From CAYZIC01 sp964478335 (GTDB lineage: Bacteria > Verrucomicrobiota > Kiritimatiellia > RFP12 > DVOR01), in NCBI GenBank assembly GCA_964478335.1, contig CAYZIC010000037.1, forward strand, positions 1 through 19,574: a stretch of 19,574 nt of DNA, in the 5' to 3' direction. Shown here in pieces: positions 1 through 7,755 of the stretch. Made by a program: the position numbers and the translations under genes. Position 1 is the first letter of the stretch. Each line of letters starts with the position of its first letter. The notes under the pieces were generated by a model that did not search any database, was not told where the DNA came from, and worked only from the letters and a program-made list of their open reading frames with translations.

Positions 1-425
1 ACTGCCTGAGGGCCTCCCAAAATCCAGACTCCAAATCCCAAAATCCTCAAACGCCTGCGGCGGACGGTCAGCGTGAGGACTGGCAGAGAGATTGTATCAC
101 AGAGACACAGAGCGCGACTGCGTCGCTACACAGAGAGGATACGAGCGCCTGCGGCGGGGACTGCCAGAGGATTGGGGAGATCGGGTCTGGGGAATTGGGC
201 GCTCGCCGCCCCAAACCCGGCAGAGCGTCGCTCCGCTAGCCCTGTGATAAGGGGCTAGCCCCCTATCACCCCCAGCCAGACGTGGCCGTCCGGCGACCGA
301 ACAAAATATACGGCAGGGGCAAGCCCCTGCTTGATTGCGGCTTGGTGCCGCTAGCCGCTCGCTGGGGGATCCCGGGGAGGGTGATCAAGTCCGAGGATGG
401 CTGGTGCGAGGTGCAGGCGAGCGCA
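1..425. other. Gene-free, hairpin-rich intergenic region
   Basis: No convincing gene. The only sizeable open frame (73-258, plus strand) runs through hairpins and repeat sequence and has low-complexity Arg/Ala-rich content, so I do not call it. The region holds CGCC-TGC-GGCG hairpins at 52-62 and 146-156, GCGAC-TGC-GTCGC at 114-126, GCAGGGGC-AA-GCCCCTGC at 313-330, GCGGC-TTGGT-GCCGC at about 337-351, and one copy of the repeat element described at 144-328. It lies downstream of the minus-strand hydrolase gene, so some hairpins could end or stabilise that transcript, but I see no clear U-tract. Confidence 0.7.
144..328. repeat. Intergenic repeat element, copy A
   Basis: Matches copy B at 12120-12311 in the same orientation. 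Positions 274-328 are identical to 12257-12311 (55 bp), and 219-240 is identical to 12202-12223 (22 bp). The parts between differ in sequence yet keep hairpins: a stem built on TTGGG...CCCAA near 195-214, and one on GGGGCTAGCCCC at 251-262. Several hairpins therefore lie end to end. It has no coding capacity I trust. It could be a non-autonomous mobile element, a REP-like palindrome cluster or a structured RNA; the sequence alone does not decide. Confidence 0.75.
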
Positions 426-480
426 GCGAGCCCTAAGCGAGCCCTAAGCGAGCCCTAAGCGAGCCCTAAGCGAGCCCTAA
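426..480. repeat. 11-bp tandem repeat, five perfect units
   Basis: The unit GCGAGCCCTAA is repeated five times without error, followed by a partial unit. On the minus strand it reads TTAGGGCTCGC. The array covers the last codons and the stop codon of the hydrolase gene: the stop lies in the middle unit (455-457). Related single units (GCGACCCTAA, CTCGCCCTAA) occur in the spacer at 2670-2705. Confidence 0.95.
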
Positions 481-1216
481 GCAGCGAGGCGATGGCGGCT
501 ATAGCCTGCGGAATGTAAAGCTCGCCTTCGGGGCGGCTAACAAAGATATGGTGGGCTTCGGGTAAGATGAGCTGCTTGACTTGGGGTAAACGTGCCGCCA
601 GCTGGGTCTGTTGGTCAAGCAGAATATCGCAGCCAGCTGAGACGATTAGGGTCGGTGGCAGGGTTTCGTCGGCGGTCTCGAGTGGGGAATTGTCTAGACA
701 GGAGTCTGCTGGCACGTCGCCGAGGTAGGCTTTGATGAAATGAAGCATGAGGCGTGGCGAGAGGGGCCAGCGTTTTTGGTAGCCGACCCATGAGGGGGTG
801 GTGGTGTCGGGCATCAGGGTGGTCACGGGGTAGATCAGTGCCAGGGCGCGCGGTTGCGGCAAGGCTTTTTTGGCGCAAGCCATTGCGGTAACCAACGCCA
901 AGTGGCCGCCACTGCTGTCGCCGGCCATAAAACAGGGCCGGTCAGCTTCCCGAGCGACCATTGACTCCCATGCTGCGAGGCAATCTTCATTGGCTGCTGG
1001 ATAGGGATGGTTAGGAGCGAGGCGGTAGTTGAGGACATAGATACGTGTGTGGCAGGCCTCGGCGAGTGCTTGGCAAAAGGTCGCACTGTCCTCAATGCCG
1101 CCTAGACACCAGCCCCCGCCATGGATATAGAGCATGGCAGCGGTCACGGAGGATCCCTCAAAGGTCGCCCACTGCAGGTCGCCTTGGGGCGTGGGGAGAA
1201 TTAAATCCTGTCGCAT
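455..1216 (-). CDS. Alpha/beta hydrolase, HSL-like (fold-3) esterase
   Basis: A 253-residue predicted cytoplasmic carboxylesterase or lipase of the hormone-sensitive-lipase type. HGGGW at residues 32-36 forms the oxyanion hole. GDSSG (99-103) places the nucleophile at Ser101. Asp197 in the SAGCD segment and His223 in HHIF complete the usual triad. There is no signal peptide or membrane segment. Its ATG lies inside aroA: the two genes overlap by 16 bases, so translation is probably coupled, although esterase and shikimate functions have no obvious link. The final residues (RARLGLA) and the stop come from the 11-bp tandem repeat, so the original C-terminus may have been replaced or trimmed. The substrate cannot be told; short-chain esters are usual for the family. 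Confidence 0.85.
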   Translation of the reverse strand: MRQDLILPTPQGDLQWATFEGSSVTAAMLYIHGGGWCLGGIEDSATFCQALAEACHTRIYVLNYRLAPNHPYPAANEDCLAAWESMVAREADRPCFMAGDSSGGHLALVTAMACAKKALPQPRALALIYPVTTLMPDTTTPSWVGYQKRWPLSPRLMLHFIKAYLGDVPADSCLDNSPLETADETLPPTLIVSAGCDILLDQQTQLAARLPQVKQLILPEAHHIFVSRPEGELYIPQAIAAIASLLRARLGLA

Positions 1217-2505
1217 GCTAATCCGCCCTTCTCAAAGAGGCCCAAAAAATCAGGGAACGATTCATTAATCATCTCTGCATGATCTACAGAGATGGGGGCT
1301 TGGGAGACCAAGCCGGCAATCAATAGGCTCATTGCAATGCGGTGATCGCCATGGGCATCAACCGTCACGCCACCAGCGATCGTGCCCCCGACGATCTTAC
1401 AGCCGTCGGGGTATTCCTCTACAGCGACGCCAATTGTGCGCAAATGGCTGCACATCACCGCCAAGCGGTCGCTCTCCTTGTGGCGCAACTCTTGCGCATC
1501 GCGTATGATGGTTTCACCAGTCGCACAGGCTGCAGCAATCATGAGGATGGGAAATTCGTCAATCATGCGCACAATGATATCACCTTGTAGGGTAATGCCA
1601 TGCAAGGTCGACGACTCGATCGTCAAATCGGCGATAGGTTCGCCAGCCAAGATGCCGGGATTAGAATAGGTAATCTGTGCGCCCATCTGGGTGAGCGCAT
1701 CTACGATGCCTGTGCGTGTGGGATTGACCCCCACGCCGCATAGCGTGACCCGAGACCCCCGCGTAATCGCAGCCGCAACCATCAAAAAGGCTCCTGAGGA
1801 GATGTCCCCTGCCAGTGTCGTTGTGAGCGGATGCAAAGGGGTCAGTTGGGGATGGATCACCAAATGGTTATCTGCGAGGCTATCGATCTTTGCCCCCATC
1901 GACCGCAGCATCCTCTCGGTATGGTCGCGCGAGGGGCCGGGTTCTGAGAGCAAGGTTGGGGCATTGGCCGAGAGCGCAGCCAAGATCAATGCACTCTTGA
2001 CCTGCGCACTGGCCACGGGCAGGGCGTAGTTGATCGCGCGCAGGCCATCGCCTTGGCCAAAGGTCAAGGGTGCGCGGTTGTCCTCGGCATCGATCTGCGT
2101 GCCCATCTGGCGGAGAGGATCAATGATACGGCCCATGGGGCGGCGTTGGAGTCCAGTAGACCCTGACAAGACACACGGCGTACCTGCGCCCGCAAGGGCA
2201 CCCGCGACGAGGCGAAAGGTTGTCGCCGAGTTGCCACAATTGAGCAGCGAGGTGGGAGCTTGAAATCCTCTCAGCCCTACCCCGTCAACCGTGAGCACGC
2301 CCGCCTCATCCAGCGACCAGACCACGCCCAATTCGCGCAAGACCGTCAACATCGCCTCGGTTACACCTGAGAGCAAGAAATGGTCGATACGGCTCTGTCC
2401 TGTCGCCAACGCGGCAAAAAGTGCCGCTCGATGCGATAAAGATTTATCTCCCGCAGGCCGATACTCGCCACATAAAGCAATTCCACTACGCAAGCTCTGA
2501 ATCAT
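1201..2505 (-). CDS. aroA: 3-phosphoshikimate 1-carboxyvinyltransferase (EPSP synthase), class II-like
   Basis: Joins phosphoenolpyruvate to shikimate 3-phosphate in the cytoplasm, the sixth step of the shikimate pathway to chorismate (EC 2.5.1.19). The 434 residues are full length. Visible motifs: GDKSLSHRA (19-27), NCGNSATTFRL (89-99), LQRRPMGR (119-126), SAQVK (166-170), RDHTE (193-197), NPTR (261-264), DEFPIL (316-321), RHKESDR (341-347) and DHRIAMS (387-393). The sets GDKxS, SAQxK, RxHxE and NxTR are those I know from class II, CP4-like enzymes. Residue 94 is Ala where class I enzymes have the conserved Gly, which predicts weak glyphosate binding. The ATG is preceded by GAGAGG about seven bases upstream and by its own promoter. 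The hydrolase start overlaps its 3' end. Confidence 0.96.
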   Translation of the reverse strand: MIQSLRSGIALCGEYRPAGDKSLSHRAALFAALATGQSRIDHFLLSGVTEAMLTVLRELGVVWSLDEAGVLTVDGVGLRGFQAPTSLLNCGNSATTFRLVAGALAGAGTPCVLSGSTGLQRRPMGRIIDPLRQMGTQIDAEDNRAPLTFGQGDGLRAINYALPVASAQVKSALILAALSANAPTLLSEPGPSRDHTERMLRSMGAKIDSLADNHLVIHPQLTPLHPLTTTLAGDISSGAFLMVAAAITRGSRVTLCGVGVNPTRTGIVDALTQMGAQITYSNPGILAGEPIADLTIESSTLHGITLQGDIIVRMIDEFPILMIAAACATGETIIRDAQELRHKESDRLAVMCSHLRTIGVAVEEYPDGCKIVGGTIAGGVTVDAHGDHRIAMSLLIAGLVSQAPISVDHAEMINESFPDFLGLFEKGGLACDRI

Positions 2506-2551
2506 ACAAAAACCTCTCTCAATTGGATCATAATTCTCATTGAATAAACCT

Positions 2552-2580
2552 ACTATAGCCCAAAAGCTCCCTCCTGTCCA
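2552..2580 (-). promoter_or_regulatory. Sigma70-type promoter for aroA
   Basis: On the minus strand, TGGACA (2575-2580) and TATAGT (2552-2557) are separated by exactly 17 bases. Transcription would begin near 2545, giving a leader of about 40 bases before the aroA ATG at 2505. It sits just downstream of the secDF terminator and hairpins, so aroA and the hydrolase probably form a separate unit. Confidence 0.65.
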
Positions 2581-2583
2581 GTC

Positions 2584-2699
2584 AAAAAAGCACCACAGGT
2601 GCTTTTTTTTGGCACCTGCGGTGCCGACCGCCTTAAGGAGGCGCAGCCTCCGCTCTAAGGCGTGAGCGTAGCGACCCTAAAGCGGCGAGCTTGCTCGCC
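2584..2699. repeat. Array of intergenic hairpins
   Basis: Successive perfect palindromes: GCACC-ACA-GGTGC (2590-2602), flanked by an A-run and a T-run so that it could terminate in either direction; GGCACC-TGC-GGTGCC (2611-2625); GGAGGC-GCA-GCCTCC (2637-2651); and GGCGAGC-TT-GCTCGCC (2684-2699). The style, with a GC stem and a two- or three-base loop, matches the other long spacers of the window. CCCTAA-containing stretches here resemble the 11-bp unit at 426-480. Confidence 0.8.
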
Positions 2700-2700
2700 C

Positions 2701-2747
2701 TAAGGCACAAAAAAAACCTCGCATCGCTGCGAGGTTTTTTGTGCCTT
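2701..2747 (-). terminator. Intrinsic terminator after secDF
   Basis: An almost perfect inverted repeat. The core stem is CCTCGCA/TGCGAGG, flanked on both sides by A/T runs and outer TAAGGCACA/TGTGCCTTA arms. On the minus strand the stem is followed by a run of T residues. It starts eleven bases past the secDF stop and closes the seven-gene unit. Symmetry suggests it can also stop transcripts from the other side. Confidence 0.9.
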
Positions 2748-2758
2748 AGCGGCGGGGC

Positions 2759-5311
2759 TTATTCAGCGTCTTCTACGACGGCTTTGGGGCGGGTGCCTTT
2801 GTACCAGGCGATCATCACAGGGGTTGCAATGAAGAGCGTGGAGTAGGTACCAGCGATCATACCGACGAGCAGTGCAAAGGCAAAGTCGTGGATGGCTGGG
2901 CCACCAAAGAAGTAGAGAGCAAACACGGTGACCAGGGTGGAGACGGTGGTCAAGATGGTGCGGCTCAGGGTGGCGTTGAGTGCGGTACGGCAGAGCGTCT
3001 TAAAGTCGGTGGTATCATCCTTGCGGAGGTCTTCACGGACGCGGTCAAAGATCACGATGGTGTCATTGACTGAGTAACCAACGATCGTCAAGAGGGCAGC
3101 AACGGTGGTCAAGCTCACTTGGTTACCACAGATGGTGTAGATACCCAAGGTGATCAAGGCATCGTGGGCAAGTGCCACAACAGCACCCACGCCAAAGCCG
3201 AATTCGAAACGGAAGGCGACGTAGAGGATGATGCCGACCAGGGCCACAATGACGGACCAGGTAGCGTCTGCCTTTAATTCATCGCCAATCTGTGAGCCGA
3301 CGCGTTCTTCGTCGAGCAAGGAGACCTTATTATCCGGGTTTGCCTTGTTGAGGGCATCGAGGATGATTTGTGAGGTGGGCTTGCCGTCGATTTCCACGGT
3401 GGAGGTCTTGACGAGGATTTGCGCTTCGTCATTAGCACCGATCGAGGTTTGGACGACTTGGTCGGTGACACCGGTGGTCTTGACGATTTCACGAACCTTG
3501 GCTGCGTCGAGGTCCTTTTCTGCGTCAAAGGTCATCGCGGTACCGCCAGTGAAGTCAACAGCCATCACGGAGGCGGGTTGGCTAAAGGCGCGGTAGAAGA
3601 AGATGCCCAAGGTCACCACGATGATGGTCAATGAACTCATGATTGCAGGCTTGGCGTACTTGAAGAAGTCAAAGTTGAAATTCTCAGGGACCATCTGCAA
3701 CATCTTGTAAGGCTTGATGCGCGTTTCTGGGGTGAAGACGTTAAAGATCAATCGAGTCACGACCAATGCGGTAAACATGGAGATGATGATACCACCGCAG
3801 AGGGTGACAGCAAAACCACGGATCGGGCCAGAACCAAAGATGAAGAGGATGACACCAGTCAAGAGGGTGGTCAAGTTGGAGTCAAAGATAGCCAAGAAGG
3901 CACGATCGTAGCCAGAAGCGATTGCGGTGCGGGCGGCTTTGCCAGCACGGAATTCTTCACGGACACGCTCGAAGATCAAGACGTTGGCGTCAACAGCCAT
4001 ACCAATGGAGAGGACCAAACCCGCAATACCAGGTAAGGTCAAGACGGGCAATTGCATCATGTTGGCTGAGCCAGTGCCGTCTTTCACAAAGACGCTCATC
4101 AAGCCGCTAGCGATGATCATACCGGCAGGCCAGAGAATCATGTTGAGCAAGAGGGCAATGTCAGCAACCACACCACAGTACATGTAGTAGACCAACATAA
4201 AGGCGAAGACGAGAGCCACGCCGATGACAGCGCTGGTGAGGCCACGATCGATGGCATCTTGACCCAATGACGGGGAGACGGAGCGCTTCTCAATGATACG
4301 GATCGGGGCCTTGAGCGAACCCGAGCGCAGCACATTGGCCAGCTCGACAGCTTCGGACCACTTAAAGCCACCAGAGATCTCAGCAGAGCCAGAGGGGATG
4401 GCGGTATTCAAAACAGGAGCCGAGCGAACGACATCATCGAGGATGATGGCCAATTGGCGAGACTGTCCACGGGGATTCTTGCGGCCGTCTTGCTTATTGT
4501 AATCGCCAGTGATCTTGGCGAACTTTTTGCGGCCATCAGCATCAAATGCGAGGGTAACGCCGATGCCGCCTTTCATCGTGTCATGATAGGGCTTGGCGCT
4601 GACAATCGAGTCACCCGTCAAGGTCGAGGATTGTGCGCGAGAAACGAAGCAAGGCACATAGGCAGGGACACCATTGATGTCTTTGCCAGCGTCTTGGAGG
4701 ACAAACTTGTAGCCGATCGATGGGGTAGCAAAGCGACCCAATTCAGCTGAGTAGGTGGGCTTTTGGGAGAGCTTGGCAAAGGTCTCAGCATCGCGGATGA
4801 AGCAGGTGCCACCAGTAGGCAGAGAAGAACGCTTAAAGCCAGCAGGCGTGCGCTCGGTATTCAAGAGGTTTTGTACGAGGGTGTCATTCTTGACGTGGAC
4901 CATTTGGAAGGTCAAGAAAGCCGCCGACTTGACGCTGGCCTCAGCCATTTTGCTCTTGACAGCATCGGCGCCCGGGATCTGGATGTGGATGCGGTGATTG
5001 TCGCCCTTGGCGATGATGGGCTCCTCGGTGCCGAGTGCATCAATACGCTTGCGGAGGACTTCGAGGGTGCGGTCGTCGGCATCGCGCATGATTTTGACGA
5101 CTTCCTCTTGGACGCGAGCTTCGGTCCATTTGGGGTTGGCATCTTTGAGATCTGCAGCGAGGCGCTCTTTATCGATTTGCACGGTAAAGCTGGTGCCGCC
5201 TTGCAAGTCCAAGCCGAGACGGATCTTATCCTTGGGGGGCATGACTACATAAAATGAGAATGCCGCAAGGAATGCGAGAGTTAACCATTTAAAGATAGAT
5301 TTAGTATCCAT
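2759..5311 (-). CDS. secDF: Fused protein-export membrane protein SecDF
   Basis: Accessory part of the Sec translocase: uses the proton motive force to pull exported chains out on the periplasmic side. In 850 residues it carries both SecD and SecF. The SecD part has a first membrane segment at about 6-24, LGLDLQGG (32-39), a large periplasmic domain to about 350, and GMAVDANVLIFERVREE (437-453). The SecF part starts near 550, with VDFTGGTA (585-592) and the matching YSVNDTIVIFDRVRE (746-760). About twelve membrane segments are expected. The fusion is natural in several phyla, with no frameshift or broken junction seen. It follows yajC by 22 bases with GGAG upstream of the ATG, and ends in a strong terminator. 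Confidence 0.97.
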   Translation of the reverse strand: MDTKSIFKWLTLAFLAAFSFYVVMPPKDKIRLGLDLQGGTSFTVQIDKERLAADLKDANPKWTEARVQEEVVKIMRDADDRTLEVLRKRIDALGTEEPIIAKGDNHRIHIQIPGADAVKSKMAEASVKSAAFLTFQMVHVKNDTLVQNLLNTERTPAGFKRSSLPTGGTCFIRDAETFAKLSQKPTYSAELGRFATPSIGYKFVLQDAGKDINGVPAYVPCFVSRAQSSTLTGDSIVSAKPYHDTMKGGIGVTLAFDADGRKKFAKITGDYNKQDGRKNPRGQSRQLAIILDDVVRSAPVLNTAIPSGSAEISGGFKWSEAVELANVLRSGSLKAPIRIIEKRSVSPSLGQDAIDRGLTSAVIGVALVFAFMLVYYMYCGVVADIALLLNMILWPAGMIIASGLMSVFVKDGTGSANMMQLPVLTLPGIAGLVLSIGMAVDANVLIFERVREEFRAGKAARTAIASGYDRAFLAIFDSNLTTLLTGVILFIFGSGPIRGFAVTLCGGIIISMFTALVVTRLIFNVFTPETRIKPYKMLQMVPENFNFDFFKYAKPAIMSSLTIIVVTLGIFFYRAFSQPASVMAVDFTGGTAMTFDAEKDLDAAKVREIVKTTGVTDQVVQTSIGANDEAQILVKTSTVEIDGKPTSQIILDALNKANPDNKVSLLDEERVGSQIGDELKADATWSVIVALVGIILYVAFRFEFGFGVGAVVALAHDALITLGIYTICGNQVSLTTVAALLTIVGYSVNDTIVIFDRVREDLRKDDTTDFKTLCRTALNATLSRTILTTVSTLVTVFALYFFGGPAIHDFAFALLVGMIAGTYSTLFIATPVMIAWYKGTRPKAVVEDAE

Positions 5312-5333
5312 TGTGTTTTAGCTCCTAGGGGCT

Positions 5334-5729
5334 TTATTTTGTTTCGGGTTCATCAATGACGTTACCGACAGCTGCACGAGCAACTTCTACGGTAGCACCA
5401 TTGCAAATTTCAATGATATAGGTGGCCTCTTTAACCTCTTTGATCGTACCTATCAAGCCACCAGCAAAGGTCACACGCTTGCCTGCACGCAAGGTATCAA
5501 GCATCGCGGCGTGTTCTTTTTCTTTGCGACGTTGAGGGCGGATCATCATAAAGTAAAAGATCGCAATCAAGAGGATGAATGGTAAGAACTGCATCAGCGG
5601 AGAAGTCGGGACAGCGTCTTGTCCAGGCATAACAGGAGCCTCAGAGGTGCAAGCAGTCGTGGTGCAAGCAGGTGCAGCGGCGGGTGCGGGTGCGGGTGCG
5701 GGTGCGGGTGCGGGTGCGGGTGTAGCCAT
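5334..5729 (-). CDS. yajC: Preprotein translocase subunit YajC, with Ala-Pro-rich N-terminal extension
   Basis: Small inner-membrane partner of SecDF. Of 131 residues, 47-63 form the single membrane helix, followed by FMMIRPQRRKEKE (60-72) and the small cytoplasmic domain with GGLIGTIKEV (90-99); these are the family hallmarks. Unusual is the stretch before the helix: about 45 residues, beginning with alternating Ala-Pro encoded by a 6-bp repeat and then Thr, Cys and Pro. Typical YajC has only a short N-terminus. The ATG at 5729 has AAAAGGAA upstream, so the extension is likely translated; Met34 or Met46 would be fallback starts. It lies between tgt and secDF, the classical order. Confidence 0.95.
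   Translation of the reverse strand: MATPAPAPAPAPAPAPAAAPACTTTACTSEAPVMPGQDAVPTSPLMQFLPFILLIAIFYFMMIRPQRRKEKEHAAMLDTLRAGKRVTFAGGLIGTIKEVKEATYIIEICNGATVEVARAAVGNVIDEPETK
5681..5722. repeat. Hexanucleotide microsatellite in yajC
   Basis: Seven perfect copies of CGGGTG (plus strand), encoding the Ala-Pro dipeptide run in YajC. Because the unit is six bases, copy-number change would lengthen or shorten the tail without shifting frame. Confidence 0.95.
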
Positions 5730-5750
5730 GTTTTTAGGATTCCTTTTAGT

Positions 5751-5763
5751 GCCGCAATGCGGC
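5751..5763. other. Short hairpin in the tgt-yajC gap
   Basis: GCCGC-AAT-GCGGC, a five-pair perfect stem with a three-base loop, lies about 20 bases past the tgt stop and just upstream of the yajC ribosome binding site. There is no U-tract, so an mRNA-processing or stability element is more likely than a terminator. Confidence 0.5.
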
Positions 5764-5783
5764 GTGTTTCATCTTAATCAAGT

Positions 5784-6935
5784 TTAGTGACCACGGGTTG
5801 CGTTTTGGCGCAGGTTCATGGTGATCATCTTTTTCCATTCTGTAAATTCATCGGCGTTAATCGCCGCACGCATTTGCTCCATATAGCGCAAATAGCAGTG
5901 GATATTGTGCAAGGTCAGCAATCGCACGCCGAGGATTTCGCCGACATTGAGCAAGTGGCGGATGTAGGCACGGCTGTAATGCTGACAAGCAGGGCAGGTG
6001 CAGCCCTCTTCAATTGGGCGGTTGTCCATTTTCCACTGACCGGCCTTAACGGGGTAAGGGCCGTGCATGGTAAATGCCGAGCCGTTGCGGGCATTGCGTG
6101 TGGGGATGACGCAGTCAAACATATCCATCCCCATGCTGACGGCCTCGGTCATCTGCCACAAATCGCCCAATCCCATCACGTAATGGGGGCGATCCTTAGG
6201 CAAATAAGGCGCACTATCGGCAATGCCCTTAATGATAAAGGGTTCGGGTTCGCCTACGCTCACACCGCCGACCGCAAAGCCATCGATGCCATCTTTGGCC
6301 ATCGCGGCAAGCTCAAGGGCGCAGTGCTTACGCAGGTGGGAAAATTCACTCCCTTGCACAATACCAAACACCAACTGTCCGGGTGCTCTCTCTTGTTCAA
6401 TACAAATACGCGCCCATGATAGCGTTTTTCTCACCGCATTGCAAGCATAATCTTCAGTACAAGGGTAAGGAATGCACTCATCGAAGCACATTGCAATGTC
6501 AGAACCGAGAATTCGCTGCACTTCCATGGATTCTTTTGGACCCATAAAGAATCTACGACCATCAATATGCGATTGAAAAGAAACCCCGTCCTCGGTGATT
6601 TTGCGTAAGCTCGACAGGCTAAAGACCTGGAAGCCGCCACTATCGGTCAAAATGGGCTTATCCCATCCCATAAACTTGTGCAGCCCGCCGCAGGCTTGCA
6701 TGATCTCCATGCCCGGACGCAACATCAAGTGGTAGGTATTGCCCAAGATAATCTGGGCTTGGAGGGCATTGAGATCTTGAGAATCGAGGGTTTTGACCGT
6801 GGCCTGGGTGCCCACGGGCATAAAATGAGGCGTCTCAATGGCACCATGAGCCGTCCAAAGGCGACCTGTACGAGCGCCAGTGTGGGGGTCTTCATGGAGA
6901 ATTTCAAAGGTGCCGGGGGCGGGTTGATTGGTCAT
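5784..6935 (-). CDS. tgt: Bacterial tRNA-guanine transglycosylase
   Basis: Exchanges guanine-34 for preQ1 in tRNAs with GUN anticodons (Asp, Asn, His, Tyr), a step of queuosine synthesis (EC 2.4.2.29). The 383 residues are full length. TDSGGFQVFSL (97-107) carries the general Asp98. DMFDCVIPTRNARNG (271-285) carries the nucleophile Asp274. The zinc site is Cys312, Cys314, Cys317 and His343. FDECIPYP (151-158) lies in the base-binding pocket. After MGLG the usual KPEDL-like segment reads DLWQM, a local divergence without length change. The start overlaps the rsmE stop as ATGA, with AAGGA upstream, so the two are coupled. yajC and secDF follow, as in many bacteria. Confidence 0.98.
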   Translation of the reverse strand: MTNQPAPGTFEILHEDPHTGARTGRLWTAHGAIETPHFMPVGTQATVKTLDSQDLNALQAQIILGNTYHLMLRPGMEIMQACGGLHKFMGWDKPILTDSGGFQVFSLSSLRKITEDGVSFQSHIDGRRFFMGPKESMEVQRILGSDIAMCFDECIPYPCTEDYACNAVRKTLSWARICIEQERAPGQLVFGIVQGSEFSHLRKHCALELAAMAKDGIDGFAVGGVSVGEPEPFIIKGIADSAPYLPKDRPHYVMGLGDLWQMTEAVSMGMDMFDCVIPTRNARNGSAFTMHGPYPVKAGQWKMDNRPIEEGCTCPACQHYSRAYIRHLLNVGEILGVRLLTLHNIHCYLRYMEQMRAAINADEFTEWKKMITMNLRQNATRGH

Positions 6936-7690
6936 TCACGTGATCCTTGACTACGATTAATATAACAGCCTAAAACAGCCAATCCATAAACGGCCGCAGT
7001 TTCAGCCCGCAAGATAAGTGGGCCTAGGGTCACAGGCAGTGCGCCCTGATTCAGTAAAAAGTCCATTTCCGCTGGTGTAAAGTCTCCCTCCGGACCCGTC
7101 CACCAACCATAATTCGCACCAACAGGCGCGTCGAGAGCGGTGAGGGTGTCAAAGAGCGGCTTGGCCTCCGGGGTGAGCGCTGCGACAAATTGCGCCGTAC
7201 AACGGCCCATTTCTTCGCCCGCTTGCATCAGTGGCACCGGCAGGGCGATGCGCGTGGCCACGACCGCACCACATTGACGCGAGGCATCATCTGCCACGCG
7301 CTGCCAACGCGCCTGCTTGGCTTGCGCATCGGCCTGTGTGAGCCGCACGATGGTGCGTTCGGACAAGATGGGGACGATGGTATCGACACCCAGCTCGGTG
7401 GCCTTTTCGATGGTCCAGGTCATGCGGTCGCCCTTGCTCATGCAAGCAAAGAGGGTGGTTTTGGCGCGCTGCTCAGCATGGGTATAGAGCGGTTGCTTCG
7501 CCTCTAAGACGATCGATTTGCCGACAATCTCGGCCACACCATAGAGTCGCGTGTGGCGCGCCCCATCAAAGCACCCAATCTCAGCGCCCACCTTGACGCG
7601 TAAAACCGTCTTAAGATGATGCGCCTCATCAGGAGAGAGCGTCAAGCGGTCTTGTGCGATTGCTTGGGTGGAAACGAGTTGTCTATGCAT
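6932..7690 (-). CDS. rsmE: 16S rRNA (uracil-1498-N3)-methyltransferase RsmE
   Basis: Cytoplasmic SPOUT-family methyltransferase that modifies U1498 of 16S rRNA using S-adenosylmethionine. In the 252-residue form chosen, IEKATELG is at 94-101, GPEGDF at 199-204 and LGPLILRAETA at 222-232; the last two form the trefoil-knot cofactor site. I start at the ATG at 7690 because MHR... matches the usual family N-terminus and distance to the HHLKTVLR motif. An upstream in-frame ATG at 7717 would add nine residues encoded across a perfect palindrome. Neither start has a strong ribosome binding site. It overlaps tgt by four bases. Confidence 0.93.
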   Translation of the reverse strand: MHRQLVSTQAIAQDRLTLSPDEAHHLKTVLRVKVGAEIGCFDGARHTRLYGVAEIVGKSIVLEAKQPLYTHAEQRAKTTLFACMSKGDRMTWTIEKATELGVDTIVPILSERTIVRLTQADAQAKQARWQRVADDASRQCGAVVATRIALPVPLMQAGEEMGRCTAQFVAALTPEAKPLFDTLTALDAPVGANYGWWTGPEGDFTPAEMDFLLNQGALPVTLGPLILRAETAAVYGLAVLGCYINRSQGSRE

Positions 7691-7695
7691 GGCTG

Positions 7696-7711
7696 GGGCT
7701 AATCTTAGCCC
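7696..7711. other. Palindrome upstream of rsmE start
   Basis: GGGCTAATCTTAGCCC is a perfect inverted repeat (GGGCTA/TAGCCC around a four-base loop) ending a few bases before the preferred rsmE ATG. On the transcript it could fold between tatA and rsmE. No T-run follows, so it is not a clear terminator; it might weaken rsmE translation or protect upstream mRNA. Confidence 0.45.
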
Positions 7712-7755
7712 ACGCATGACGCAGGCTAGAGGATTGACTAGATCGATCGGTGGGC

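Noticed and set aside
73..258. A 61-codon open frame in the left spacer
   Set aside because: Built from hairpin and repeat sequence, with no ribosome binding site and no conserved counterpart in repeat copy B.
426..480. CRISPR array or telomere-like repeat
   Set aside because: Units of 11 bp follow each other without spacers, and CCCTAA is part of a longer bacterial unit inside a gene end.
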